Positions 1 to 8,090 of a DNA stretch of 14,628 nt are shown here, piece after piece. The notes under the pieces were generated by a model. The model was not told the DNA's origin, did not search any database, and saw nothing but the letters and a program-made list of their open reading frames with translations. Location: NCBI GenBank assembly GCA_947071285.1, contig CAMTFK010000103.1, forward strand, positions 1-14,628, written 5' to 3'. How positions within the stretch are numbered: the first letter of the stretch is position 1; each line of letters begins with the position of its first letter. This DNA is from an uncultured Bacteroides sp. Lineage in GTDB: Bacteria; Bacteroidota; Bacteroidia; Bacteroidales; Bacteroidaceae. A program made the translations under genes and the position numbers.

Positions 1-804
1 GATATAGACCGTCTGTTGAAGGGTGATGGATATGATTGTGTGAAGCAAGAACCAGTAAAACACATTTCTTGTTCTATCGAAGTATCTTTATTATACAATG
101 GAGGAGGCTGGATTATAAATGAGAACCGAGATTTAAATAAATATATAGACAACATTTATTTGAATAGTCATGTGGAGACGAGAATAGGAAATGATATTCT
201 TGAGCTATTTACTGATGATGTAGGAGATATTGAGGAAAATTCTCAAGGGAACTATTTTTATAAAGTGGAATGTTTTCAGCCCACCAGCAAATGCACCCTT
301 CCCTACGTTTGGCCGGAAGTTTTATGTTTTTTCTTGTCTGAAGAGTTTCGGAATGATTTAGAAAAGAGTAGTGGAGACGAGATAGTGAAAAAATATGGTA
401 CTCATGTTCTCACTGATGTGTTATTAGGGGGATATGCCTCTCTCTCTTATGTCGCTCAATATACCTATATGCTATCTGACGTGGACTTTAGAAAGCGAGT
501 TCAAGTTTACACCAACTACTTTAACGCATCTCGTTACCCCTTGGAGGTGACCCAAATCTTTGAAGAATGCAGTAAAGTGAATATTCATTTTAAAGCAAAT
601 GGAGGAAACCCGTCACATTTTGTTGCTGAAGGTGACAAAATCATAGGCTTTGACAAGTGGATTAGAGGAATTAATAATCAAGCGGGAAGTTTAATCGGGA
701 TTGGGAACTCTACTACTCTTGTATGTTTAATTAGTGATTTCGTGAAAGATGAAAAGAAAAAAGCTGAAATAGAAGAAGCGATTCTGCGGTATTGCAACCA
801 ATAG
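1..804 (+). CDS. MACPF-domain protein, C-terminal part (5' end outside window)
   Basis: The frame is open from base 1 to the TAG at 802-804, giving 267 visible residues. A TTG at 16 is only an internal codon, so the true start lies upstream. The key evidence is YGTHVLTDVLLGG (about bases 394-432), which matches the MACPF signature Y-G-T-H-x-x6-G-G with Val in place of the usual aromatic residue. Acidic and Asn-rich segments before it and mixed alpha/beta sequence after it fit the domain. MACPF proteins insert into membranes as oligomeric pores; in gut Bacteroidales the family includes the secreted antimicrobial BSAPs. Any signal peptide or lipobox would be upstream and cannot be seen. The gene is visibly more AT-rich than metG and the glycan genes, which suggests horizontal acquisition. 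Family assignment is fairly secure; an antimicrobial role is inferred. Confidence 0.82.
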   Translation, partial: DIDRLLKGDGYDCVKQEPVKHISCSIEVSLLYNGGGWIINENRDLNKYIDNIYLNSHVETRIGNDILELFTDDVGDIEENSQGNYFYKVECFQPTSKCTLPYVWPEVLCFFLSEEFRNDLEKSSGDEIVKKYGTHVLTDVLLGGYASLSYVAQYTYMLSDVDFRKRVQVYTNYFNASRYPLEVTQIFEECSKVNIHFKANGGNPSHFVAEGDKIIGFDKWIRGINNQAGSLIGIGNSTTLVCLISDFVKDEKKKAEIEEAILRYCNQ

Positions 805-872
805 CTTCAATACATCCCTTCCTTTTTTGTCTGTTCTTTTTGAATGCACCTTGGATATTTCATTGTCTTCTC

Positions 873-903
873 TTTCTCTTTGAGTAGAAAACCGTTATCT
901 TTG
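873..903 (+). promoter_or_regulatory. Putative Bacteroides-type promoter of metG
   Basis: TATCTTTG at 896-903 fits the Bacteroides -7 consensus TAnnTTTG. TTTC at 873-876 lies 19 bp upstream, about where the -33 TTTG box belongs. The box ends 43 bp before the metG ATG, a normal leader length. The 142-bp gap between the MACPF gene and metG shows no clear hairpin terminator, only T-rich runs around 825-840. Confidence 0.55.
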
Positions 904-946
904 CACACCAAAATGCGCTCATAACAAAAGACATAGATATATCACA

Positions 947-2986
947 ATGGAAAAGAAATTCAAACGCACTACCGTTACGTCGGCATTGCCCTACGCTAAC
1001 GGACCGGTTCATATCGGACATCTGGCAGGAGTTTATGTACCCGCCGATATCTACGTCCGCTACCTGAGACTGAAAAAAGAAGATGTAATCTTTATCGGTG
1101 GTTCGGACGAGCACGGAGTACCCATCACTATCCGTGCCAAGAAAGAGGGTGTGACGCCGCAGGATATCGTAGACCGTTACCATACACTTATCAAAGACTC
1201 ATTCAAGGAGTTCGGCGTATCATTCGACGTGTACAGCCGCACTACTTCGAAGACGCATCATGATACAGCTTCCGAATTCTTCCGCAAGCTGTACGAAAAA
1301 GGTGAGTTCATCGAAAAAACCAGCATGCAATACTACGACGAGGAAGCCAAGACGTTCCTTGCCGACCGTTATATCACAGGCGAATGTCCCCACTGCCACG
1401 CAGAGGGCGCTTACGGCGACCAATGCGAGAAGTGCGGCACCAGCCTTAGCCCCACAGATCTGATTAATCCGAAGAGTGCCATCAGCGGAAGTGCACCCGT
1501 GATGCGCGAAACAAAACACTGGTATCTGCCGCTCGACAAACACGAAAGCTGGCTCCGCCAGTGGATTCTGGAAGACCATAAAGAATGGCGTCCCAATGTA
1601 TACGGCCAATGTAAGAGCTGGCTCGACATGGGTCTGCAACCCCGTGCCGTAAGCCGCGACCTCGACTGGGGTATTCCTGTGCCCGTAGAAGGTGCCGAGG
1701 GTAAAGTGCTGTATGTATGGTTTGATGCCCCTATCGGTTACATCAGCAACACGAAAGAATTGTTGCCCGACTCTTGGGAGAAATGGTGGAAAGACCCTGA
1801 AACACGTCTTGTTCACTTCATCGGTAAGGATAACATTGTGTTCCACTGTATTGTATTCCCTGCCATGCTGAAAGCGGAAGGTAGTTTCATCCTGCCGGAC
1901 AACGTACCGAGCAACGAGTTCCTGAACCTGGAAGGTGATAAGATTTCCACTTCACGCAACTGGGCCGTATGGTTGCACGAGTATCTGGCAGACTTCCCCG
2001 GAAAACAGGATGTGCTGCGCTACGTGCTCACCGCCAATGCCCCGGAAACCAAAGACAACGACTTCACCTGGAAGGATTTCCAGGCACGCAATAACAACGA
2101 GTTGGTAGCCGTTTACGGTAACTTTGTGAACCGCGCCCTGCAACTTACCAAGAAGTATTTCGATGGCGTGGTGCCTGCCGCCGGCGAACTGACGGATTAC
2201 GACCGCGAAACACTGAAAGAATTCTCCGACGTGAAAGCGGAAGTAGAGAAATTGCTCGATGTATTCAAGTTCCGCGATGCACAGAAAGAGGCTATGAACC
2301 TTGCCCGCATCGGTAACAAATACCTGGCAGATACCGAACCCTGGAAGATTGCCAAGACGGATATGGACCGCGTAGCGACTATCCTGAACATCTCCCTGCA
2401 ACTGGTTGCCAACCTTGCCATCGCTTTCGAACCGTTCCTGCCGTTCAGCAGCGAGAAACTGCGCAACATGCTGAATATGGAAAGCTTCGACTGGGCAACT
2501 CTGGGAAGCACTGATTTGCTGTCTGCCGGACACCAACTGGGCACTCCCGAACTGCTCTTCGAAAAGATAGAGGACAGTGTAATCGAAGCACAGGTACAGA
2601 AGTTGCTCGATACGAAGAAAGCCAACGAAGAAGCTAACTATAAGGCAAATCCTATCCGCCAGAATATTGAGTTCGACGACTTCATGAAGCTGGATATCCG
2701 TGTCGGCACCGTACTGGAATGTCAGAAAGTGCCCAAAGCCGACAAGTTGCTGCAATTCAAGATTGCCGACGGATTGGAAAACCGTACCATCGTAAGCGGC
2801 ATTGCACAGCACTACAAGCCGGAAGAGCTGGTAGGCAAACAGGTATGCTTTGTTGCCAACCTTGCACCGCGCAAACTGAAAGGGATTGTCAGCGAGGGTA
2901 TGATTCTTTCTGCCGAGAACTTTGACGGTTCACTCTCTGTGGTTACTACCATGAAGGAGGTGAAACCGGGTAGTGAAGTGAAATAA
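947..2986 (+). CDS. metG: Methionyl-tRNA synthetase with C-terminal tRNA-binding domain
   Basis: This cytoplasmic enzyme charges initiator and elongator tRNA-Met with methionine using ATP. It has 679 residues. The class I Rossmann core carries HIGH at residues 22-25 and a KMSKS-equivalent KISTS at 332-336. A knuckle with cysteines 147, 150, 160 and 163 (CxxC...CxxC) is the zinc site of the long MetRS type. The helical anticodon-binding region follows at about 390-560. From about 575 to the end there is an EMAP-II/Trbp111-like tRNA-binding domain (DFMKLDIRVGTV onward), the fused form that dimerises and raises tRNA affinity. ATG at 947 is chosen because MEKKFKRTTVTSALPYANG is the usual N-terminus and a -7 box sits upstream. 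It is a housekeeping gene marking the edge of the glycan locus. Confidence 0.98.
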   Translation: MEKKFKRTTVTSALPYANGPVHIGHLAGVYVPADIYVRYLRLKKEDVIFIGGSDEHGVPITIRAKKEGVTPQDIVDRYHTLIKDSFKEFGVSFDVYSRTTSKTHHDTASEFFRKLYEKGEFIEKTSMQYYDEEAKTFLADRYITGECPHCHAEGAYGDQCEKCGTSLSPTDLINPKSAISGSAPVMRETKHWYLPLDKHESWLRQWILEDHKEWRPNVYGQCKSWLDMGLQPRAVSRDLDWGIPVPVEGAEGKVLYVWFDAPIGYISNTKELLPDSWEKWWKDPETRLVHFIGKDNIVFHCIVFPAMLKAEGSFILPDNVPSNEFLNLEGDKISTSRNWAVWLHEYLADFPGKQDVLRYVLTANAPETKDNDFTWKDFQARNNNELVAVYGNFVNRALQLTKKYFDGVVPAAGELTDYDRETLKEFSDVKAEVEKLLDVFKFRDAQKEAMNLARIGNKYLADTEPWKIAKTDMDRVATILNISLQLVANLAIAFEPFLPFSSEKLRNMLNMESFDWATLGSTDLLSAGHQLGTPELLFEKIEDSVIEAQVQKLLDTKKANEEANYKANPIRQNIEFDDFMKLDIRVGTVLECQKVPKADKLLQFKIADGLENRTIVSGIAQHYKPEELVGKQVCFVANLAPRKLKGIVSEGMILSAENFDGSLSVVTTMKEVKPGSEVK

Positions 2987-2992
2987 ATACAA

Positions 2993-3031
2993 ATGCGGCT
3001 GCCCCGCTTTCGGTGCAGCCGCATCATTTTA
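2993..3031 (+). terminator. Intrinsic terminator after metG
   Basis: A perfect 10-bp GC-rich stem, ATGCGGCTGC (2993-3002) with GCAGCCGCAT (3015-3024), encloses a 12-nt loop and is followed by CATTTTA. It begins 6 nt after the metG stop. The T run is short, but the stem is strong. It should separate metG from the flippase gene. Confidence 0.85.
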
Positions 3032-3078
3032 TCCTATTGAACGCAGTCGGAAGAAAAAGACAAAAGGATAGCCGGAAT

Positions 3079-3086
3079 AACTTTTG
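3079..3086 (+). promoter_or_regulatory. Weak candidate -7 box ahead of the flippase gene
   Basis: AACTTTTG at 3079-3086 differs from TAnnTTTG only at the first base; a T at 3078 could serve with a 3-nt rather than 2-nt spacing. It ends 23 bp before the ATG at 3110. No good -33 TTTG is seen. A promoter is expected here because of the metG terminator, but this exact site is uncertain. Confidence 0.3.
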
Positions 3087-3109
3087 AGATAGCCTTTTTA
3101 AACAGACAG

Positions 3110-4555
3110 ATGGGAACATCACTAAAAGAAAAAACAGCCAAAGGATTATTGTGGGGCGGCATAGGCAATGGCGCTATGCAATTGCTGAACCTCGTTTTTG
3201 GAATATTCCTTGCCCGTCTGTTGACCAGCACCGACTACGGTATGGTAGCTGTGTTGACCATCTTCTCAGCCATGGCTGGAGTCTTCTCCGAAAGTGGTTT
3301 CATCCTGGCTCTTGTCAACAGGAAAGAGGTAAAGCACGAAGATTATAACGCTGTATTCTGGTTTAACATCAGCATCGGCGCATCACTCTATCTGATACTT
3401 TTTATCTGTGCCCCTTTCATCGCCAGCTTCTATGATACACCGGAACTGACACAATTGGCACGCTTCCAATTCCTCAGTTTCTTTATCGGAAGCTTCGGCA
3501 CTGCACCCACAGCATACTTCTTCCGTAACCTTATGGTGAAAGAACGCAGCCAGATACAGATAGCTGCCATCATCATCTCGGGAGTCACAGGCGTCACTTG
3601 TGCCTACCACGGCTGGGGATATTGGGGAATTGCCCTACAAACAGTCCTGTATGTTAGCATTAATACCATCCTGCTCTGGATATTCTCGCCCTGGCATCCC
3701 ACGCTTTCATTCAATATGCGCCCGCTGCGGGCATTGTTGCCTTTCAGCAGTAAACTGCTTTTTACTTCACTGTTCACACATATCAACAATAACATCTTCT
3801 CCGCCCTGCTGGGATATTTCTATACTATCAAACAGGCGGGCTACTATTCGCAAGGAAGCAAGTGGACCACCATGGGCTACTCCACCATCTTCGGAATGAT
3901 AAACAGCGTGGGGCAACCCGTATTCAGAGAAGCTTCGGAAGACTTGCAACGCCTGCAAAACATATTCCGCAAACTGATGCGCTTCACCGCTTTCGTCAGT
4001 TTCCCCGCCATGCTGGGACTGGGCATCGTTTCACGGGAATTGATCGTTATAACCATCACGGAGAAATGGCTGCCTTGCGTACCCGTCATGCAGATATTAT
4101 GCGTATGGGGAGCTTTCATGCCCATTGCAACTTTATACTCCAATCTGATGAATAGCCTCGGGCGTCCGAATATCTATATGTGGAATACCATCGCACTGGG
4201 CATTTTCCAATTGTTATGCGTATGGGGCAGCTATCCATATGGGCTGAATGTCATGCTGATAGTTTATACTGCTGCCAATATCCTCTGGCTACTGGTCTGG
4301 CATTATTTTGCCCACAAGCATATCGGGATTTCCCTGTTCAATACATTGAAGGACATTGCTCCCTACCTTATCATTTCCGTAGCTATAATGACTTTCACGT
4401 ATTGGGTGGCAAGTTTTATAGAGAATATCTATCTTTCCCTGCTGGTAAAGATCACCTTGGCTGCTTCCCTTTACATATTTCTGATGTGGAGCCTGAAGTC
4501 CACCGTATTCCGGGAAAGCCTTCAATATCTGTTTAAAAAGAAAACCATAGAATAA
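3110..4555 (+). CDS. Wzx-type oligosaccharide flippase (MOP/PST superfamily)
   Basis: The product is a 481-residue, very hydrophobic inner-membrane protein with about 12-14 predicted helices. Its N-terminus (LKEKTAKGLLWGGIGNGAMQ, then GIFLARLLTSTDYG) is typical of polysaccharide transporters in the Wzx/WzxC class. Such flippases move undecaprenyl-diphosphate-linked oligosaccharides to the periplasmic leaflet. Length and topology fit the family. The ATG is preceded by an AT-rich stretch and lies 78 bp beyond the metG terminator. Its TAA overlaps the next ATG by one base (TAATG), so it is translationally coupled to the downstream glycosyltransferase. Substrate cannot be read from the sequence; the cluster suggests a nonulosonate-containing glycan. 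The symbol wzx would be functional shorthand only. Confidence 0.9.
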   Translation: MGTSLKEKTAKGLLWGGIGNGAMQLLNLVFGIFLARLLTSTDYGMVAVLTIFSAMAGVFSESGFILALVNRKEVKHEDYNAVFWFNISIGASLYLILFICAPFIASFYDTPELTQLARFQFLSFFIGSFGTAPTAYFFRNLMVKERSQIQIAAIIISGVTGVTCAYHGWGYWGIALQTVLYVSINTILLWIFSPWHPTLSFNMRPLRALLPFSSKLLFTSLFTHINNNIFSALLGYFYTIKQAGYYSQGSKWTTMGYSTIFGMINSVGQPVFREASEDLQRLQNIFRKLMRFTAFVSFPAMLGLGIVSRELIVITITEKWLPCVPVMQILCVWGAFMPIATLYSNLMNSLGRPNIYMWNTIALGIFQLLCVWGSYPYGLNVMLIVYTAANILWLLVWHYFAHKHIGISLFNTLKDIAPYLIISVAIMTFTYWVASFIENIYLSLLVKITLAASLYIFLMWSLKSTVFRESLQYLFKKKTIE

Positions 4556-5574
4556 TGACACTGCAAAATGTAACTGTAATCATCCCTGCACACAACCGCC
4601 CCGAGCGCCTGCGCAGACTACTCGACTACTATAGCCGTACAGACATAAAAATCCTCGTTCCCGACTCATCCGACCAGCCGTTTGCCGATGCAGAGAAGTA
4701 TCCGGACGTGACGTATCTGCACCGCCCCAAACTGCATTTTCTGCTAAAACTAAAAGAGGTGCTCCCAATGATTTGCACTCCTTATGTGCTATACTGTGCC
4801 GATGATGATTTCACCGTGCCCTCAGGCATTGCCCGGATGACTGCTTTTCTGGATGCACATCCCGATTACAGTACGGCACAAGGTCATTATCTGACCTTTA
4901 CACCCCAAAACGGAAAGGTATCTTTTTATCCCCGGTACATCCGCTATTTCGATAAACAAATAACAGGTGAGACTCCCCGGGAAAGACTTTCCCAGGAAAA
5001 AAACATGTACGCCTCGCTGCTCTATTCCGTCATTCGGACAGATGTTTTTCAGAGAATGTATGCTGCTTGTTTCAATCCGGACGGCAGTCTGCGTTTTCGC
5101 AATCTGTTCCTGGCCGAGGAGTTCTTCAACCATGCGGCACTTATTTTCGGCAAGTATGCCACACTGCCATATTTCTACAGCGCCCGCGAACGCATTGCTG
5201 GTTCGGCAACAGAAACTACCGTGCCTGTTTCCGTCATCAAGACATCCCATAAATATCAATCGGAATATCAAGGTTTCCTCTTGGCGCTGGCTGAATTGCT
5301 GGAAGCACAGGAAGGATGTAGCCTTGAAGAAGCTTTCTCCTTTATCTGTAACATCAGTGATACGCCCAGAGATACTGCCGAGATCTCCGGCAAAAGGAAA
5401 ATCTTGGAGTTCACCCAGAAATATCCCTCATTGCGTTGGGTGAACAAGCTGGGCGACTGGAGATATGCCCAAAAAGGACTCAAGGCTGTAGAAGGTATGC
5501 AGAGCTATCCCTGCACATTCTCCACTCCGGAAAAAGAAGAGATTATCCGGGCTATATCAAACACTGGTTATTAA
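4555..5574 (+). CDS. Glycosyltransferase, GT2-like (GT-A fold)
   Basis: The 339-residue protein starts with the GT-A nucleotide-binding strand VTVIIPAHNRPERLRRLL (residues 6-23). It has a DDD metal-binding triad at 83-85 (LYCADDDF), so it should use an NDP-sugar with a divalent metal. The long C-terminal half (about 130-339) lacks motifs I recognise; the overall pattern resembles the TIGR00180-type glycosyltransferase family, from memory. There are no membrane helices, so it is probably cytoplasmic and acts on the lipid-linked glycan. It overlaps the flippase stop by one base and is the last plus-strand gene before a convergent operon. Donor and acceptor are unknown. Confidence 0.82.
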   Translation: MTLQNVTVIIPAHNRPERLRRLLDYYSRTDIKILVPDSSDQPFADAEKYPDVTYLHRPKLHFLLKLKEVLPMICTPYVLYCADDDFTVPSGIARMTAFLDAHPDYSTAQGHYLTFTPQNGKVSFYPRYIRYFDKQITGETPRERLSQEKNMYASLLYSVIRTDVFQRMYAACFNPDGSLRFRNLFLAEEFFNHAALIFGKYATLPYFYSARERIAGSATETTVPVSVIKTSHKYQSEYQGFLLALAELLEAQEGCSLEEAFSFICNISDTPRDTAEISGKRKILEFTQKYPSLRWVNKLGDWRYAQKGLKAVEGMQSYPCTFSTPEKEEIIRAISNTGY

Positions 5575-5578
5575 TTGC

Positions 5579-5652
5579 TTCACCACAGAGGACACAGAGG
5601 GCACAGAGGTTTATAATCATCTAATATTAACCTCTGTGTCCTCTGTGGTGAA
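5579..5652. repeat. Long inverted repeat between convergent genes, likely bidirectional terminator
   Basis: The arms are a perfect 22-bp match: 5579-5600 (starts TTCACCACAGAGG, ends ACACAGAGG) and 5631-5652 (starts CCTCTGTGTCC, ends GTGGTGAA). The 30-nt loop is AT-rich. The left arm is built from the word CACAGAGG, which occurs three times about 9-10 bp apart, so a register-shifted fold (5593-5611 with 5629-5647, one mismatch) is also possible. It starts 5 bp after the plus-strand glycosyltransferase stop and ends 4 bp before the minus-strand phosphatase stop, the right place for a shared terminator. The sequence resembles widely dispersed CACAGAGGACACAGAGG repeats I remember from several phyla; copy number here is unknown. 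Confidence 0.85.
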
Positions 5653-5655
5653 AAA

Positions 5656-6153
5656 TCACATGAATTTCTGAAGTACCGTCTCCAGCATACCATTGTCTGC
5701 CAGTATCTTCTCTACAAACTCACGGAATGCGCCGAAACCACCATGAGCTGCCGTCACATAGTTCACTTCGCGCTTCACATAATCGGGCGTATTGCAAGGA
5801 GAAGCACTGAAACCCACGGCACGCAACAAGTGTATATCATTCAGGTCGTCACCGATAAAGGCGACATCTGCCAGAGTGATACCCATTTCTTCGCAGACTT
5901 CTTTTGCTTTTGTCAACTTGTCACCCACGTGCAAGTAGCAACGGGAAATCTTCAATTTGTCGGCACGTTTCTGCACCAGTTGGGAGTTCTCTCCCGTCAT
6001 GATGGCTACAGGGATGCCCAGTTCGCGAAGAAAGATAACGCCCCATCCATCTTTTACGGAGAAACGTTTCATTATATCACCTTCGGCCGAATAATACATT
6101 CCGCCATCTGTCCAAACACCGTCGATATCTGTAATAACTAACTTGGGTAACAT
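5656..6153 (-). CDS. C0-type HAD phosphatase, probable nonulosonate-9-phosphate phosphatase
   Basis: With the ATG at 6153 the product is 165 residues, the usual length for compact (C0, capless) HAD phosphatases such as KdsC and KDN-9-phosphate phosphatase. Motif I is DIDGVWTDGG (nucleophile D9, acid D11), motif II T53 in IMTGE, motif III K79 in GDKL, motif IV GDDLND at 101-106. A Gly-rich C-terminal HGGFGAFREF fits the tail that completes a neighbouring active site in the tetramer. The TGE after motif II and the VEKIL ending look more like the Bacteroides KDN-9-phosphate enzyme than KdsC, from memory. A GTG at 6192 would add 13 residues and overlap the upstream gene, but the added stretch is unlike the family, so ATG is preferred. 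It is the last gene of the minus-strand operon. Removing phosphate from a KDO-8-phosphate-like product is the alternative role. Confidence 0.85.
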   Translation of the reverse strand: MLPKLVITDIDGVWTDGGMYYSAEGDIMKRFSVKDGWGVIFLRELGIPVAIMTGENSQLVQKRADKLKISRCYLHVGDKLTKAKEVCEEMGITLADVAFIGDDLNDIHLLRAVGFSASPCNTPDYVKREVNYVTAAHGGFGAFREFVEKILADNGMLETVLQKFM

Positions 6154-6178
6154 GAGAAATATTTTTGAGTTATGAATT

Positions 6179-7042
6179 TTATTTTCTTTCACCTAAACGG
6201 TTACGCTTGCCGTCCCGGTAGCCCTCCCAAAGGGCTTTCCACTTGGCAAACTTCTGTTGCTCGTAAAGCAGGACAAAGACAATCCGTTTATAGAGATGAT
6301 AGTGGAGATGAGCTTTCAGATTCAGGCAATCGGGATAGAGCCGGTGAAGAATGATACCATTCCGCACATTATAATAGGTACGTTGGGGAGGATACTCATT
6401 TGGAAATACTTCTTTACCAAGCAAACGGTGTTTCTTTTTCTGATAGCCCAAATCGTGCTGCAACAGGATGCTCCTGAAACAATAAGTCGGAATCTGCCTC
6501 CTGCGGGCACGCCAGCAGAACTCACAGTCGATGCCCCAGACAAAGAGTTCTTCCATAAAATTGCCTAACTTTTCAAAGAGTGCTACGGGATAGATGGTGC
6601 CGGAAGTCATGGCAGAGGCAACCTCTTCTACACTCTCCGTCACCGGATAGGAGGAAGTTTGCTGGGAAACGATGAAGTAATTGGTAGAGAAGATAGCTTC
6701 CGCATTTTCACCGTAAGCACGGATATTTTCCAGATATTGCCGAAAGTCTCCTTTCCGGAAATAGCTGTCCTGGTCCAACGTCAGCAAATGCGTAAAACCA
6801 TTATCACGGGCATAGGCAACAGCTTGGTTCAGTGCCGCACCGATACCTACATTTCGCCCACATCCCATGTACTCCAAGCGCTCCGGATGACAGACACCGG
6901 ATAAGGAAAGAGACCCTTTCTTCTCCCTTTCGGGTGTATTATCCCATAAAACCAGAGTATCCACCTGCGGCAGATAGCTGTTTATATTGCGGACCAGATT
7001 TTCATCCGGATGATACAGAACAACAACGGCGGCTAACTTCAT
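6179..7042 (-). CDS. GT2 family glycosyltransferase, rhamnosyltransferase-like
   Basis: The 287-residue protein opens with the GT-A strand KLAAVVVLYHPDENLVRNI. It carries GRNVGIGAALN at 62-72, typical of bacterial rhamnosyltransferase-like GT2 enzymes, and the metal site DQD at 90-92 (LTLDQDS). A WGIDCEFCWR segment follows, matching the conserved acidic catalytic region seen as W-x-x-D-x-E/D-F in the family. Its ATG overlaps the nonulosonate synthase stop (ATGA at 7039-7042), so it is coupled to the sugar-biosynthesis genes. It is probably cytoplasmic or membrane-associated and transfers a sugar from an NDP donor. Rhamnose is only a family-level guess: no dTDP-rhamnose genes lie in the window. 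Confidence 0.85.
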   Translation of the reverse strand: MKLAAVVVLYHPDENLVRNINSYLPQVDTLVLWDNTPEREKKGSLSLSGVCHPERLEYMGCGRNVGIGAALNQAVAYARDNGFTHLLTLDQDSYFRKGDFRQYLENIRAYGENAEAIFSTNYFIVSQQTSSYPVTESVEEVASAMTSGTIYPVALFEKLGNFMEELFVWGIDCEFCWRARRRQIPTYCFRSILLQHDLGYQKKKHRLLGKEVFPNEYPPQRTYYNVRNGIILHRLYPDCLNLKAHLHYHLYKRIVFVLLYEQQKFAKWKALWEGYRDGKRNRLGERK

Positions 7043-8079
7043 GGTTCTATCAGTGAAGAATAGATAATTTCATTACGCGGAATATCTTTCAGCACCTTAT
7101 GCCCTACCACCTTGTCGCGCTCCGCCCACTTGAAACCATCACCGGGACTCAGCAGATGAATATCATTCTCAGTAATGACATCACCGGGATGCAAGATTTT
7201 ATTAGTGGCAATGGAACGTTCCAGCTTCACCTTTGCCGACGCTACGGAAGCATCAATATACAGTTCTTCTTTTCCCAGCCAGCGTTCGGCGATGCGGATG
7301 TCACGAATCATACGGTTCACTCCGTCGGGGCCAAGCGAACCTTGTTGGTCGGTTCCCTTCATTCGGCGGTCGATGGTGACATGCTTCTCTATCATTTCCG
7401 CACCCATACCTACGGCAACAATAGGGGCGGCTATACCGATGGTATGATCGGAAAAGCCGATGGTGTACTGACCGTAATGTTGTTTCAGATAGCCGATAGT
7501 CCGCAAGTTGAGATTGTCGGGCTGGGTGGGGTACTGGGAGACGCAGTGCAGGATGGAGATGTCATCGTGGTGGCGGGTAATTACTTCCAGAGCATCGTCC
7601 AGTTCTTTCCTGCCCGCCATGCCGGTGGACAGGATGATAGGTATCCGTGTTTCCGCCATCACTTCCAGCAATGGCAGATTAGTGAGGTCGCGGCTTGCCA
7701 CTTTCAGGCGGTCGGGCGTGAAGAGTTTCAGCAGGGAAAGGCAGCCTTTGGAACAGAGCGTTTCCACAAAGTCGAGGCCTAAAGACTTGGCGTGCTTATA
7801 GACTTCAAAGTGCTCCTCGTCCGTCAGTTCCAGGAAAGCGCGGTGCTCGCCGTAGGTGCGTCCGAAGGAGTGGGGAGAATCGTAAGGACGATTCATCTGG
7901 GAGTCTGTCAGTTCCTCATTCAAATCACGTTTGGTCATCTTCACGGCATCCATCGGACGAAGTTCTATGTTGAACACTTCCTCGCGGACGGGACGGGATA
8001 CCAGGTCTACAATCAACTTGGCTATATCAACGGAACCGTTATGGTTCTGGCCGATTTCTCCTATTATATATGTACTCAT
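7039..8079 (-). CDS. NeuB-family nonulosonic acid synthase (sialic acid/KDN-type)
   Basis: NeuB-type enzymes condense phosphoenolpyruvate with a mannose-type sugar to make a nine-carbon 2-keto acid. The 346-residue protein has the full architecture: a TIM barrel with EIGQNHNG at 8-15, QYPTQPDNLNLR at 182-193, FSDHTIGI at 209-216 and EKHVTID at 231-237, then a C-terminal SAF (antifreeze-like) domain at about 286-345 (LERSIATNKILHPGDVIT) that closes the neighbouring subunit's active site. Two points differ from classical NeuB: KVASRDLTNLPLL (126-138) replaces the usual K-[IV]-G-S-G-E/D motif, and the region at 30-85 has an extra Arg- and acid-rich insert. With a HAD phosphatase in the operon, the substrate is probably a 6-phosphate sugar (ManNAc-6-P or Man-6-P) giving a 9-phosphate product. 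Start ATG lies 11 bp after the upstream stop. Confidence 0.93.
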   Translation of the reverse strand: MSTYIIGEIGQNHNGSVDIAKLIVDLVSRPVREEVFNIELRPMDAVKMTKRDLNEELTDSQMNRPYDSPHSFGRTYGEHRAFLELTDEEHFEVYKHAKSLGLDFVETLCSKGCLSLLKLFTPDRLKVASRDLTNLPLLEVMAETRIPIILSTGMAGRKELDDALEVITRHHDDISILHCVSQYPTQPDNLNLRTIGYLKQHYGQYTIGFSDHTIGIAAPIVAVGMGAEMIEKHVTIDRRMKGTDQQGSLGPDGVNRMIRDIRIAERWLGKEELYIDASVASAKVKLERSIATNKILHPGDVITENDIHLLSPGDGFKWAERDKVVGHKVLKDIPRNEIIYSSLIEP

Positions 8080-8090
8080 AATCTGTTCTC

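Noticed and set aside
1220..2812. Long open frames antisense to metG
   Set aside because: They mirror the metG codon bias, have no family motifs or promoter, and metG itself is certain.
6154..6192. GTG start at 6192 for the HAD phosphatase
   Set aside because: It adds 13 residues unlike the family and overlaps the upstream stop; ATG at 6153 gives the usual family length.
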